Shown: positions 23,668 through 32,160, numbered from the stretch's first letter. The stretch is DNA of 52,076 nucleotides from an uncultured Planctomycetia bacterium (GCA_903929765.1 CAIYVX010000029.1:1-52076); one strand, 5' to 3'. Made by a program: numbers and translations. The notes: generated by a model from the letters alone, not told the origin.

Positions 23668-25068
23668 ATGAACAAAACAACTTCTTTCCCCATTATCCTC
23701 TCCCGTTCCCTGCCGGTCCCGGCAAGTTTCGATTCTCTCTTCCGCCGCCTCGCGCGGGAAAATCTTCCGGCGGCGCTCGATTCGGCCAGCGGTCCGGCGG
23801 CGCTCGGGCGTTTCACCATTCTCGCCTGCGATCCCTTCCGCATCCTGCAATTCGACGGCACGCAGAGCGCAGGGGGAAGTCCGTTCCACGCCCTGCGCGA
23901 AGAGTTGGCCCGCTGGCGGTTGCCGGAAACCTCCGACGACGTGCCGTTGCGGGCCGGGGCGATTGGCTTCCTGGGATATGATTTAGGCCGCTACATTGAG
24001 CGGCTCCCGGCGCGGGCTCGCCGCGACATCGCCCTGCCGGAAATGTATTGGGCCTTCTATGATTCAGTTCTGGTCCTCGACCGCCGCACCGGCATGGCCA
24101 CGGCCTGGGCCGCCGATCTGGCCGGACGCGATCCGGAGATGATGCTGCGGCGCTGGGAGAAAATCCTCGAGGAGAGCGGCGAGAGCATAAACATGGCCGC
24201 AAGCGGCCATGCCACCCCGGTGTCGCTGGAATGCAACTTCACCCCCGAAGCTTATCTCGCCGCCGTTGGCCGGGCCAAAGAATACATTGCCGCCGGGGAC
24301 ATTTTTCAGGTCAACCTGTCGCAGCGGTTCACCGCGCCGCTCGTGGATTCGCCGGCGGAATTGTACCTGCGGCTGCGGCGGACCAATCCCGCGCCGTTTG
24401 CTGCCTACCTTGCCGCCGACGATTGGGCGGTGCTGTCGAGTTCGCCCGAGCGCTATCTCAGCATCGCCGGCCGCGCCGTCGCCACGCGGCCGATCAAGGG
24501 CACGCGCCCGCGCCGCGATCCGGTCCGCGATCCCACGGTGGCGGAATTCAACCGCCGCAGCGTCGAGGAGCTGCTTGCCAGCGCCAAGGACGCCGCCGAA
24601 CTGGCCATGATCGTCGACCTGGAACGCAACGACCTCGGCCGCGTCTGTTCCTACGGCTCGGTCCGCGTCACAGAGCGCCGCACCGTCGAGGAATACGCCG
24701 GCGTCTTTCACACCGTGGCCCAGGTCGAGGGCCGGTTGCACGAGGGCCGCGACCTGGTGGACCTATTGCGGGCCACCTTTCCCGGCGGCTCCATCACCGG
24801 CGCACCCAAGGTCCGGGCCATGGAAATCATCGACGAACTGGAACCCACGCGCCGCTCCGTCTACACCGGCGCCGTCGGCTACATCGGCTTCGACGGGCGA
24901 ATGGACCTGAACATCGCCATCCGCACCCTGCTCGTGGATCGCGGCCGCGTCCACCTCCAGGTCGGCGGCGGCATTGTCGCCGATTCCGAGCCGGAGGCGG
25001 AGTTCGAGGAAACGCTGGACAAGGCCCGGAGCCTGTTCCATGCCCTTGGCGTTCAAGCCGACACATAG
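23668..25068 (+). CDS. pabB: Aminodeoxychorismate synthase component I
   Basis: 466 residues from ATG 23668 (weak ribosome site). With glutamine amidotransferase PabA it turns chorismate into 4-amino-4-deoxychorismate for folate. The chorismate-binding core shows GDIFQVNLSQRF, PIKGTRPRRDP (the Lys of PIKGT favours PabB over TrpE, which has PIAGT), MIVDLERNDLGRVC and GGSITGAPKVRAMEIIDELEP. pabC follows, supporting the folate role; pabA is not in the window. About ten codons (24190-24218) in the linker between the N-terminal domain and the core are a copy of palindromic repeat B. Confidence 0.92.
   Translation: MNKTTSFPIILSRSLPVPASFDSLFRRLARENLPAALDSASGPAALGRFTILACDPFRILQFDGTQSAGGSPFHALREELARWRLPETSDDVPLRAGAIGFLGYDLGRYIERLPARARRDIALPEMYWAFYDSVLVLDRRTGMATAWAADLAGRDPEMMLRRWEKILEESGESINMAASGHATPVSLECNFTPEAYLAAVGRAKEYIAAGDIFQVNLSQRFTAPLVDSPAELYLRLRRTNPAPFAAYLAADDWAVLSSSPERYLSIAGRAVATRPIKGTRPRRDPVRDPTVAEFNRRSVEELLASAKDAAELAMIVDLERNDLGRVCSYGSVRVTERRTVEEYAGVFHTVAQVEGRLHEGRDLVDLLRATFPGGSITGAPKVRAMEIIDELEPTRRSVYTGAVGYIGFDGRMDLNIAIRTLLVDRGRVHLQVGGGIVADSEPEAEFEETLDKARSLFHALGVQADT
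24190..24218 (-). repeat. Repeat family B, copy B1, inside pabB in frame
   Basis: The minus strand reads GGGGTGGCATGGCCGCTTGCGGCCATGTTT-like sequence, the same head (GGGTGGCATGG) and palindrome (GGCCGC...GCGGCC, then CATG) as B2-B4. It is translated in the pabB frame as NMAASGHATP without breaking the frame. Confidence 0.7.
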
Positions 25069-25073
25069 GGAAT

Positions 25074-25107
25074 GGGTGGCATGGTCCACGCTTGCGTGGC
25101 CATGCAA
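25074..25107 (+). repeat. Repeat family B, copy B2
   Basis: GGGTGGCATGGTCCACGCTTGCGTGGCCATGCAAAG. Stem CATGGTCCACGC / GCGTGGCCATG. Located in the pabB-pabC gap, just after the pabB stop. Confidence 0.85.
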
Positions 25108-25145
25108 AGTAAACCGTACCAACAGAAGAAAGGAATTATGTCTTC

Positions 25146-26006
25146 ATGTCAAAAGTTTATTTAAACGGCGAAATACTCCCCCTCTCCGAAGCCCGCCTTC
25201 CGGCCCTCGACGCCGGGCTCTTGCTGGGTGCGGGCTTATTTGAAACGCTTCGGGCCTACGACGGCACGGTCTTCCGCCTCGCCGACCACCTGGACCGCCT
25301 CGACGCTTCGGCCAAAGCCCTCGACATTCCGATTCAGGAATCCTCCGAAGAACTCACCCGCGCCGTCGCCGCGGTACTTGAAGCCAACGACCTCCGCGAT
25401 GCCCGCTGCCGCCTGACCGTCACGCGCGGGCCGCTCCCCGCCGAGGGCGAAGGAATGCCCCCGGTACGACCGACCTGCCTCATCACCGCCGGGGCCATGA
25501 CGCCCTACGCCGATGAGCTTTACGCGAAGGGCATGACCGTCATCGTCAGCGACGTCCGCGTCAACGACAAGGATCCGACCTGCGGCCACAAGACCACGAA
25601 TTACCTGACGAACCTGCTGGTGCTGCGCGAAGCCCACGGTCGCGGGGCGCAGGAAGCCCTGCGTTTCAACGGTCCCGGCCGCCTGGCCGAAGGGTGCATC
25701 AGCAACGTTTTCGTGGTCAATGGCGGGCGGTTGCGCACGCCGCCGGTAGGGGAGGGGTGTCTGCCCGGCATCGCCCGCAAGGTCGTCCTGGAACTGGCCC
25801 GGGCCGAGGGGATTGAGGCGTCTGAAGAACCCATTGCGGCGCAGGAAGTGCTGAACGTGGAGGAAATGTTCCTGACCAACACGATCATGGAAGTGATGCC
25901 GGTCTGCCGCATCGAGCGGCATCCCATCGGTGAAGACCAGCCTGGTCCGGTGACGCAGCGGCTGGCGGCGGCGTATAAAAAGTGTGTGGAGTCGGCTAAG
26001 CCGTAG
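25146..26006 (+). CDS. pabC: Aminotransferase class IV, probable 4-amino-4-deoxychorismate lyase
   Basis: 286 residues, AAGGA before ATG. PLP fold-type IV enzyme. MSKVYLNGEILPLSEARL start, GAGLFETLRAYDG, the PLP Lys149 in CGHKTTNYL, and EGCISNVFVV / NTIMEVMPV phosphate-binding segments are present. By its position after pabB it most likely releases pyruvate from aminodeoxychorismate to give p-aminobenzoate. D-amino-acid or branched-chain aminotransferases share the fold, so the substrate is inferred from context. Confidence 0.85.
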   Translation: MSKVYLNGEILPLSEARLPALDAGLLLGAGLFETLRAYDGTVFRLADHLDRLDASAKALDIPIQESSEELTRAVAAVLEANDLRDARCRLTVTRGPLPAEGEGMPPVRPTCLITAGAMTPYADELYAKGMTVIVSDVRVNDKDPTCGHKTTNYLTNLLVLREAHGRGAQEALRFNGPGRLAEGCISNVFVVNGGRLRTPPVGEGCLPGIARKVVLELARAEGIEASEEPIAAQEVLNVEEMFLTNTIMEVMPVCRIERHPIGEDQPGPVTQRLAAAYKKCVESAKP

Positions 26007-26430
26007 CGTGGCGCTTTTCGCCGCCCGGCAGGAGGGCGGGATCGAAGGCCCAGTCGAGGTAGCCCTGGCGGACGATGGCCAGGTATTCCGGGTCGGGCGG
26101 GGCGAAGGGATGGCCCGATTTCATCTGGTAGGCCACGGCGTCGAAGCGCTGGCCGTCGGCGGCGCAGACCGAGAAAGTGCGCCGCTCATACAATCGCGGA
26201 CAATCCTCATATTCGTCGAGCCAGCGCAGGTCGCCGGGGCCGAGCCGGTAGAGTCCGCCGGGCACGTGCCGCCCCGGGGCCGGCATCAGGTCGGCCCAGA
26301 AGCGAAAGACCAGGCGATAGTCGTCCAGCGTCGCCGGCCCGAGCGGCGTAGAGTTAGGGCACCAGAGGGCCATGTGATTGCGATTGAGATTCGCCCCGTA
26401 GGCGAAGTATAGTGTGCTGTCTTCGGCCAT
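25996..26430 (-). CDS. Gamma-glutamylcyclotransferase-family protein
   Basis: 144 residues from ATG 26428-26430; an earlier in-frame start at 26466 is less likely because STLYFAYGANLNRNHM is the usual family N-terminus. YGxN is the substrate-binding loop. DEYEDCPRLYERR holds the catalytic-type Glu. GGLYRLGPGDLRWLDEYE and AVAYQM complete the fold. Members form 5-oxoproline from gamma-glutamyl amines or peptides. It is convergent with pabC and overlaps its end by 11 bases. Confidence 0.85.
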   Translation of the reverse strand: MAEDSTLYFAYGANLNRNHMALWCPNSTPLGPATLDDYRLVFRFWADLMPAPGRHVPGGLYRLGPGDLRWLDEYEDCPRLYERRTFSVCAADGQRFDAVAYQMKSGHPFAPPDPEYLAIVRQGYLDWAFDPALLPGGEKRHATA

Positions 26431-26508
26431 CGAAAGTCCCAGTTTAACCCAAGCCATCCTGACCACCGGAGGATACCACGGAGCCTGGATGGAAACAAGA
26501 GCGCCGCG

Positions 26509-27786
26509 TTAGCCTTCGCCACGCATCAGATCCTCGTACGTCTCCCGCGTCCGAATCACGCGGAAGGAATCGTGATCGACCAGCACCTCGGCCGGGCGCG
26601 GCTGCGAATTGTAGTTCGAGGCCATGGCCATGCCGTAGGCCCCGGCGGAGAAAATCGCCAGCAGGTCGCCGCGGGCCACCGGCGGCAGCGGTCGGTCCTT
26701 GGCCAGAAAGTCCGACGACTCGCAGATCGGCCCGACCACGTCGCACTTCTGGAGGCCCTTGAGCGTCGGCTCTTTGACCCGGTCGACCGGCGACAAATCG
26801 TCGCCTGGCGCCACCGGCCAGACAAAATGAAAGGCGTCGTAGAGCGGCGGGCGGATCAGGTGGTGCATGCCCGTGTCCAGGATGACGAAGGTCCGGTCGC
26901 CGCCGGTCTTCACATATTGCACCTGGCCGACCAGCACTCCGGCGTTGCAACTGACGTAGCGGCCTGGCTCCAGCACGATCTTGAGCTTCTGATCCTTGAC
27001 CAGCGGGATGATGGCCTCGGCGTAATCGTCCATCATGACCGTCTGGCCGGCCTCGTACCAGGCGGCAAAGCCTCCGCCGATGTCCAGGGTGTCGATCTTG
27101 TAGCCGGCAGCGCGAAGGCGATTGATCAGTTCGAGCGTCTTGGTGATCGCTTCGACGTAAGGGGCCGGCGTGTAGACGGGCGAGCCGATGTGCAGGTGGA
27201 CGCCGACCAGTTTGGCGGCTTTGGCGTGGCCATAGCGGGCGAAAAATTCCTCCGCCCGCCGCAGATCGACGCCGAACTTCGATTCCCGTTTGCCCGTGGC
27301 CGTGTGGCGATGGGTCTTGGGATCGACGTCGGGGTTGACGCGCAGGGCGCAGCGCGGCTTCTTGCCCAGTTCGCCGGCCAGGCGGTCGATGTTCTCGAAC
27401 TCCGCCTCGCTCTCCACGTTGAACATGAACAGCCCTTCGCTCAGAGCGTAGCGGATTTCTTCATCGGTCTTGCCGACGCCGGCGTAGAACGAGCGGTCGG
27501 CCTGGCCCCCGGCCTTGAGGACGCGGAACAGTTCGCCGCCGGAGACCACGTCGAATCCGGCGCCCAGGCCAGCCAGCAGCCGCAGAATTTCGACGTTCGA
27601 GCAGCTCTTGACCGAGTAGCAGATCAGCGGGTCCAGGGCGGCGAAGGCGTGGGCGATCTTGTCGTAATGTTCGCGCAGCGTCCGGGCGGAGTAGATGAAG
27701 ACCGGAGAGCCGACCTGCCGCACAATGTCGGCCACAGCCACGTTCTCGGCGAATAGCCGCCCGGCTCGATATTCAAAATAGTCCAT
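26509..27786 (-). CDS. lysA: Diaminopimelate decarboxylase
   Basis: 425 residues. PLP enzyme of fold type III that converts meso-diaminopimelate to lysine. PLP Lys60 in CYSVKSCSN, GGGFAAWYEAG for the PLP phosphate, EPGRYVSCNAGVLV, and the active-site Cys in GPICESSDFLA are all seen, as is the C-terminal substrate region (GAYGMAMASNYNSQPRP). GGAG ribosome site before ATG. It lies 33 bases downstream of argH on the same strand with a perfect hairpin between. Confidence 0.96.
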   Translation of the reverse strand: MDYFEYRAGRLFAENVAVADIVRQVGSPVFIYSARTLREHYDKIAHAFAALDPLICYSVKSCSNVEILRLLAGLGAGFDVVSGGELFRVLKAGGQADRSFYAGVGKTDEEIRYALSEGLFMFNVESEAEFENIDRLAGELGKKPRCALRVNPDVDPKTHRHTATGKRESKFGVDLRRAEEFFARYGHAKAAKLVGVHLHIGSPVYTPAPYVEAITKTLELINRLRAAGYKIDTLDIGGGFAAWYEAGQTVMMDDYAEAIIPLVKDQKLKIVLEPGRYVSCNAGVLVGQVQYVKTGGDRTFVILDTGMHHLIRPPLYDAFHFVWPVAPGDDLSPVDRVKEPTLKGLQKCDVVGPICESSDFLAKDRPLPPVARGDLLAIFSAGAYGMAMASNYNSQPRPAEVLVDHDSFRVIRTRETYEDLMRGEG

Positions 27787-27800
27787 AATTCGTTCTCCGC

Positions 27801-27818
27801 GTGGTTGCCAGCAACCAC
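27801..27818. repeat. Perfect hairpin in the argH-lysA gap
   Basis: GTGGTTGC CA GCAACCAC, an 8-bp stem. On the minus strand it reads TAGGGTGGTTGCTGG, so it begins in the argH stop codon and shares the GGGTGG head with family B. It may modulate argH-lysA transcript ends. Confidence 0.6.
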
Positions 27819-27819
27819 C

Positions 27820-29202
27820 CTACGATAATGATTTTTTCCAGCGTTTGACTTCGGCGGCCACCAGGCGACGGCCGCTGGAGCCGGAGCTTCGGTAGCGCTT
27901 CACCACGTTCAGCGGTCCGAGGTAATCATAAACGCCGCGCTCAATGCGGCGGCTGAAGCGCTGGAACAACTCCAGCGGCGCCTCGGACAATTCAATTTTT
28001 CGCTCGGCGCACGCCGCCACGATCCGCCCGACGATGCCGTGCGCATTGCGGAACGGTTCGCCCCGTCCGACCAGATATTCCGCCAGGGCCGTCGCGTCCA
28101 GATAGCCGCCGCGGCAACGGTCCAGCATCCGCGTCGCGTTGAACCGCCCGTGACGAACGATTTCGGCGGCCAGGGCCAGCGAGCTGCGCACCTGGTCCGC
28201 CGCGTCAAAAATCGGGGGCTTGTCTTCCTGCAAATCGCGATTGTACGCCAGCGGCAGCCCCTTCACCAGCACCAGCAGTGTGGTCAGGTCGCCGTAGACG
28301 CGGGCCGCCTTGCCGCGAATCAGTTCCAGAACATCCGGGTTCCGCTTTTGCGGCATCATGCTCGAACCGGTCGAGTAGGCGTCGGGAATCTGAAAATAGC
28401 CAAATTCGTTGGAGCACCAGAGAATCCAGTCCTCGGCCCAGCGGGAGAGGTGCTGCTGAATCATGGCCAGGTCGAAGGCCAGTTCCAGAGCGAAATCGCG
28501 GTCGCTCACGGCGTCGATGGAGTTGCGGGCCACCGCTTCGAAGCCGAGCAACTCGGCGACGCGCTGGCGGTTGATCGGCAGCGTCGTCCCGGCCACGGCC
28601 CCGGCGCCCAGCGGCAAGATATTGATACGGCGGCGCGTCTCGGCCAGGCGCTCGCGGTCACGCCCCAACTGTTCGACGTAGGCCAGCAGGATGTGGGCAA
28701 GGAGCGCCGGCTGGGCCGGCTGAAGGTGCGTGTAGGCCGGCAGGACAACGTCGGTGTTTTTGGCCGCCTGGTTGACTAATGCTTTTTGCAGCGCCACGAC
28801 GAGCGCCGTCACGGCGTCGCATTCCTCGCGGGCCCAGAGGCGCAGGTCGAGGGCCACCTGGTCGTTGCGGCTGCGGGCCGTGTGGAGTTTTCGCCCGGCC
28901 GGCGTGCGGCGAATCAGGGCCGCCTCGATGTTCATGTGAATGTCTTCGAGGCTCTCGTCGAACGGGAAAGTTCCGGCCACGATCTGGCGCTCGATGGCCG
29001 CCAGGCCCCGGCGAATCGCCGCCAGTTCGCCGGCCGTGAGCAGTCCGACTTCGCGCAGCATCCGGGCGTGGGCCAGGGAGCCGGCGATGTCCATGCGGGC
29101 CAGGCGGCGGTCATAACCGATCGAGGCGACGAATTTTTCGACGCTCGCCGCCGTGGCTTCCTGAAAACGTCCGTGCCAGAGTTTGTTGCCCGTCTTGGCC
29201 AT
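27820..29202 (-). CDS. argH: Argininosuccinate lyase
   Basis: 460 residues from ATG 29200-29202 (MAKTGNKLWHGRFQ is the classic N-terminus; longer frames reach 29265 without support). It cleaves argininosuccinate to arginine and fumarate. The fumarase/aspartase signature GSSMMPQKRNPD is intact, with the catalytic Ser loop, and LHTARSRNDQVALDLR and THLQPAQPALLAH are present. Cytoplasmic homotetramer by family. Likely co-transcribed with lysA. Confidence 0.97.
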   Translation of the reverse strand: MAKTGNKLWHGRFQEATAASVEKFVASIGYDRRLARMDIAGSLAHARMLREVGLLTAGELAAIRRGLAAIERQIVAGTFPFDESLEDIHMNIEAALIRRTPAGRKLHTARSRNDQVALDLRLWAREECDAVTALVVALQKALVNQAAKNTDVVLPAYTHLQPAQPALLAHILLAYVEQLGRDRERLAETRRRINILPLGAGAVAGTTLPINRQRVAELLGFEAVARNSIDAVSDRDFALELAFDLAMIQQHLSRWAEDWILWCSNEFGYFQIPDAYSTGSSMMPQKRNPDVLELIRGKAARVYGDLTTLLVLVKGLPLAYNRDLQEDKPPIFDAADQVRSSLALAAEIVRHGRFNATRMLDRCRGGYLDATALAEYLVGRGEPFRNAHGIVGRIVAACAERKIELSEAPLELFQRFSRRIERGVYDYLGPLNVVKRYRSSGSSGRRLVAAEVKRWKKSLS

Positions 29203-29327
29203 TTTTGATTTTCCGTATGGTAAAGGACAAACGACTATCGTAACGGGCCGGACCAAAGGATTCAAGCTTTAACAGCAGGCTTCAGACCAAAGCCTTAAGT
29301 CTTCAGCCCGTTAGCCCGCCTTTTTTG

Positions 29328-29355
29328 TTGACACTCCATGAAGGCCACATATAAT
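29328..29355 (+). promoter_or_regulatory. Strong consensus promoter for the HEAT-like protein gene
   Basis: TTGACA at 29328-29333 and TATAAT at 29350-29355, both perfect, with a 16-base spacer. It is the best sigma70-type promoter in the window and predicts a leader of about 120 bases before ATG 29482. Confidence 0.75.
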
Positions 29356-29481
29356 CGCCGTTTCCAATGGCTTGTTGAGCCAGTGGTTATGATTTTGTAC
29401 GTTGTCCGGATGGGGTTCTCGCGAGGGCGCCCCGAGTCTGGTTTGCGCCGATGCAATCGGAGTCCTGATAAGGAGAGATAC

Positions 29482-31830
29482 ATGGTGTCTTCCGGCCTGA
29501 AACAAGCGGCGATCTGTCTGGCGTTGGCGGTAGCGATGGTGTGCGGCTACACGGCCGTGGCGATGGCTGCGGATGAGACGCCGAAAGCGGCGACGGCCAA
29601 GCCGGCCGAAGCGGCCCCGGCGGCGGAGCCGGCCTCCTCGGCCGCACCTGCCGAATCTCTGGTGCCGCCGGCCCCGGTCGTTCCGGCTCTGGGCTTGCCG
29701 GTGGAGCAGGTCTCGGTCGAACTCCAGAATAATTTTGCCAGCATGGTCCACTATTATAAGATCGCCCGGTTCGACCTGGCCACGAGCTTTGCCCAGGCTG
29801 TCCTGGGGGGCACTCCCGACGCGGCCATGATGGTGGCCATGGTCGAGACGCCCGAAGCCGGCTACAGCCTGCTGGCCGAAATGGCCGCTTCCGAAAACGC
29901 CGAACTGGCCGGTGCCGTCAAAAATATCAAAAAACTGGCCGAGGAAGGCATCTACGCCAAACGCAAGGATGGCAAACGGATCATGGCTGCCTTCGAAGAT
30001 CTGCCAAAGAACCAGGCCCTGTTCCGCCAGGGGATGATGGAATTGAGATATTCCGGCGAGTACGTCGCCCCCTACGCCCTGGCCATTCTTGCGGACAACA
30101 CCCGTCCGGCCGCCCTCAACGCCACGACCCGCGACGCCCTGGTCGTCATCGACAAGCCGGTGGTCTATCCGCTCGTCCTCTCGCTGGCCACGACCGACGA
30201 AAACCTGAAGCTCCAGGTCATCGGCCTGCTGCAAAAGATGAATTACAAGCTGGCCGTGCCGGCCCTGAAGGCCTTGGTCGAGAACCCGGCCTCCACCGAC
30301 GCGGTCAAGAAGGCCGCCACGGAAGCCGTGCTGGCCATCGGCGGCAAGGCCGACCTCGAGACCCCCGCCAAGAAGCTTTACTACGATCAGGCCAGCCTGT
30401 TCTACTACGGCAAGCTGACCGTGGTTAACGATCCCTCGCGGCCGGTGACCGACGTCTGGGGCTGGATTCCGGGGCAGGGCCTCAACTATCGGCCGGCGCC
30501 CACCGCGGTGGTCAACGACCTGTGCGGCGCTCGGGCCTGCGAACTCGGCCTGGCCGCCGAACCCAACGCCCTGGAACTGGTCGCCCTCTGGACCAGTATT
30601 CAGATGGATGTGAATGCAAAATACGAACAGATCGGCGGCGGACTGAAGAATCCCTGGTCTCCGCCGGCCATGCCGACCACGGCCTTCTTCGGCCGGGCCA
30701 TCGGCCAGCAGTATCTGCTCGACGTGCTCGACCGGGCCCTCACCGATAACAACGTGCCCGTGGCCCTGCAGGCCATCACCGCCCTGGAGAAGGTGGCCAA
30801 GGAAAGCTTCCTGGCCGCCGGCATCGGCAAGAAGGGCAGCCCGCTGGTCGCCGCCCTGGAATATCCGGATCGCCTGGTTCGCTTCGGCGCCGCCTTCGCC
30901 ATCGTGGCCGTCGAGCCGCACAAGCCCTTCGGCGGCGCGGATCGGGTTGTCCCGGTCCTGGCCGAAGCCCTGAACCTGGAAACCGGGCCGAGCGTCCTGA
31001 TCATCGATGGCAATGCCAACAACCGCAATCGCCTCAAGGGCGAGTTCCGCCAGGCCAACTGGTCGGTCACCGAGGCTTCCTCCGGCAATGACGGCGTCAG
31101 CAAGGCCCGCGGCATGGCCCGCATCGACGCCATCGTCCTGGCCACCAACGTCGAGAAGGTCGATTACGTCGAAACCCTCCAACTGCTCCGGGCCGACTTC
31201 GCCACGGCGATGGTCCCGGTGGTCTTCCTGAGCGGCACCGAGGAACTCGTCAAGTTCAGCTACCTCAAGGAAAATCAGAAGTACATCGACGAGGTGCCCG
31301 CCGGCGCCACCGCCCTGGTCATCCTCGACAAGGCCAAAGTCCTCAGCGCCGCTGCCGGGGCCGTGGCTCTGCAACCGGCCGCCTCGCACAAGATTGCTCT
31401 TCGCGCCGCCAAGACGCTCGACTTCGTCGCCACGGCCAACCTGTCGTTCCCGGCCCTGCCGGCCCGCGCCGCCCTGCTGACGGCCATCGCCGGCAAGAGT
31501 CAGGATCTGATCATCACCTCGCTGTCCGCCCTGGCCCAGATGCCCGACAAGGAGATCGAGCAGCGGTTCGCCGAAACGGCCCTGGCTCCCGGCGCCACCA
31601 AGGAAGTTCAGATTGCCGCCCTCAACGCCGTGGCCGAAGCCGCCCGGCACATCGGCAACAACCTTCAGAGCGCCACGGTCACCGCCCTGATGAAGCGGAT
31701 TTCAACCGAGACCGACAACGACATCCGCGACGCCGTGGGCACGGTCATCGGTTCGCTCGACCTCGAAGCCAAGCTCTCCTCCGAACTGATCCGCGACCAC
31801 GCCGTGGAACACGAAGCCGCAACGAAGTAA
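29482..31830 (+). CDS. Exported HEAT-like repeat protein with embedded degenerate receiver-like domain
   Basis: 782 residues from ATG with AAGGAG, chosen over an upstream in-frame ATG at 29338 that lies within the promoter. Residues 1-32 form a signal peptide (AICLALAVAMVCGYTAVAMA), followed by a Pro/Ala-rich linker to about 70. Helical pairs resembling HEAT/Armadillo repeats fill about 80-500 and 600-780. At about 504-590 a beta/alpha segment starts VLIIDGNANNRNRLK and continues EASSGNDGVSKARG, IDAIVLATNVEKVDY and MVPVVFLSG, following the order of a response-regulator receiver. The phosphoacceptor Asp is replaced (VLATN) and the acidic pair is D-G, so it is unlikely to be phosphorylated. Function unknown. 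Terminator at 31858. Confidence 0.75.
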   Translation: MVSSGLKQAAICLALAVAMVCGYTAVAMAADETPKAATAKPAEAAPAAEPASSAAPAESLVPPAPVVPALGLPVEQVSVELQNNFASMVHYYKIARFDLATSFAQAVLGGTPDAAMMVAMVETPEAGYSLLAEMAASENAELAGAVKNIKKLAEEGIYAKRKDGKRIMAAFEDLPKNQALFRQGMMELRYSGEYVAPYALAILADNTRPAALNATTRDALVVIDKPVVYPLVLSLATTDENLKLQVIGLLQKMNYKLAVPALKALVENPASTDAVKKAATEAVLAIGGKADLETPAKKLYYDQASLFYYGKLTVVNDPSRPVTDVWGWIPGQGLNYRPAPTAVVNDLCGARACELGLAAEPNALELVALWTSIQMDVNAKYEQIGGGLKNPWSPPAMPTTAFFGRAIGQQYLLDVLDRALTDNNVPVALQAITALEKVAKESFLAAGIGKKGSPLVAALEYPDRLVRFGAAFAIVAVEPHKPFGGADRVVPVLAEALNLETGPSVLIIDGNANNRNRLKGEFRQANWSVTEASSGNDGVSKARGMARIDAIVLATNVEKVDYVETLQLLRADFATAMVPVVFLSGTEELVKFSYLKENQKYIDEVPAGATALVILDKAKVLSAAAGAVALQPAASHKIALRAAKTLDFVATANLSFPALPARAALLTAIAGKSQDLIITSLSALAQMPDKEIEQRFAETALAPGATKEVQIAALNAVAEAARHIGNNLQSATVTALMKRISTETDNDIRDAVGTVIGSLDLEAKLSSELIRDHAVEHEAATK

Positions 31831-31857
31831 GCCGTTTAGCTTGAGCCGCAATTAACC

Positions 31858-31895
31858 ACGGGCGCGATCCTCTCCGGGTCGCGCCCGTTTTCTTT
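31858..31895 (+). terminator. Intrinsic terminator after the HEAT-like gene
   Basis: ACGGGCGCGA (31858-31867) pairs with TCGCGCCCGT (31879-31888), followed by TTTTCTTT. A strong stem with a U tract. Confidence 0.88.
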
Positions 31896-31940
31896 ATGCC
31901 GTTTCTTCTGTTGTTTCTTTACCCACAAACCCCAGACGCC

Positions 31941-31976
31941 GGGTGGCGTGGTTCACGCGCAGCGTGGCCATGAACC
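31941..31976 (+). repeat. Repeat family B, copy B3
   Basis: GGGTGGCGTGGTTCACGCGCAGCGTGGCCATGAACC, nearly identical to B4 (40439-40473), including the upstream TTTCTTTACCCACA context. The intergenic stretch 31831-32224 holds terminator, B3, A3 and E1 and no visible gene. Confidence 0.88.
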
Positions 31977-32020
31977 AACGACTCTCACTGAGAAAGTTGT
32001 TGCTTTGCCGTTGCCGTTTC

Positions 32021-32080
32021 CGGGTGCCACACTTTGAAGCCCCGGCTTTGCCGGGGCCAAAGTGTGTTCTTCTTTGTCCT
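32021..32080 (+). repeat. Repeat family A, copy A3
   Basis: All 60 bases are identical to A4 at 45350-45409. GTGCCACACTTTG and CAAAGTGTG arms surround an inner GCCCCGGC TTT GCCGGGGC hairpin, ending GTTCTTCTTTGTCCT. Confidence 0.93.
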
Positions 32081-32133
32081 CGGAAGGGGGCCCTGGTCAC
32101 CGCTGTTTGCCGCTATGTTCAGGGACACAGATT

Positions 32134-32160
32134 TGCCACGGCGGGTCTTGTCTGCGGTGA
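32134..32160 (+). repeat. Repeat family E, copy E1 (degenerate)
   Basis: TGCCACGGCGGGTCTTGTCTGCGGTGA, a mutated relative of E2 at 38929-38954. Confidence 0.6.

Noticed and set aside
24190-24218. Frameshift or pseudogene in pabB caused by repeat B
   Set aside because: The inserted bases keep the frame and all downstream catalytic motifs are intact.
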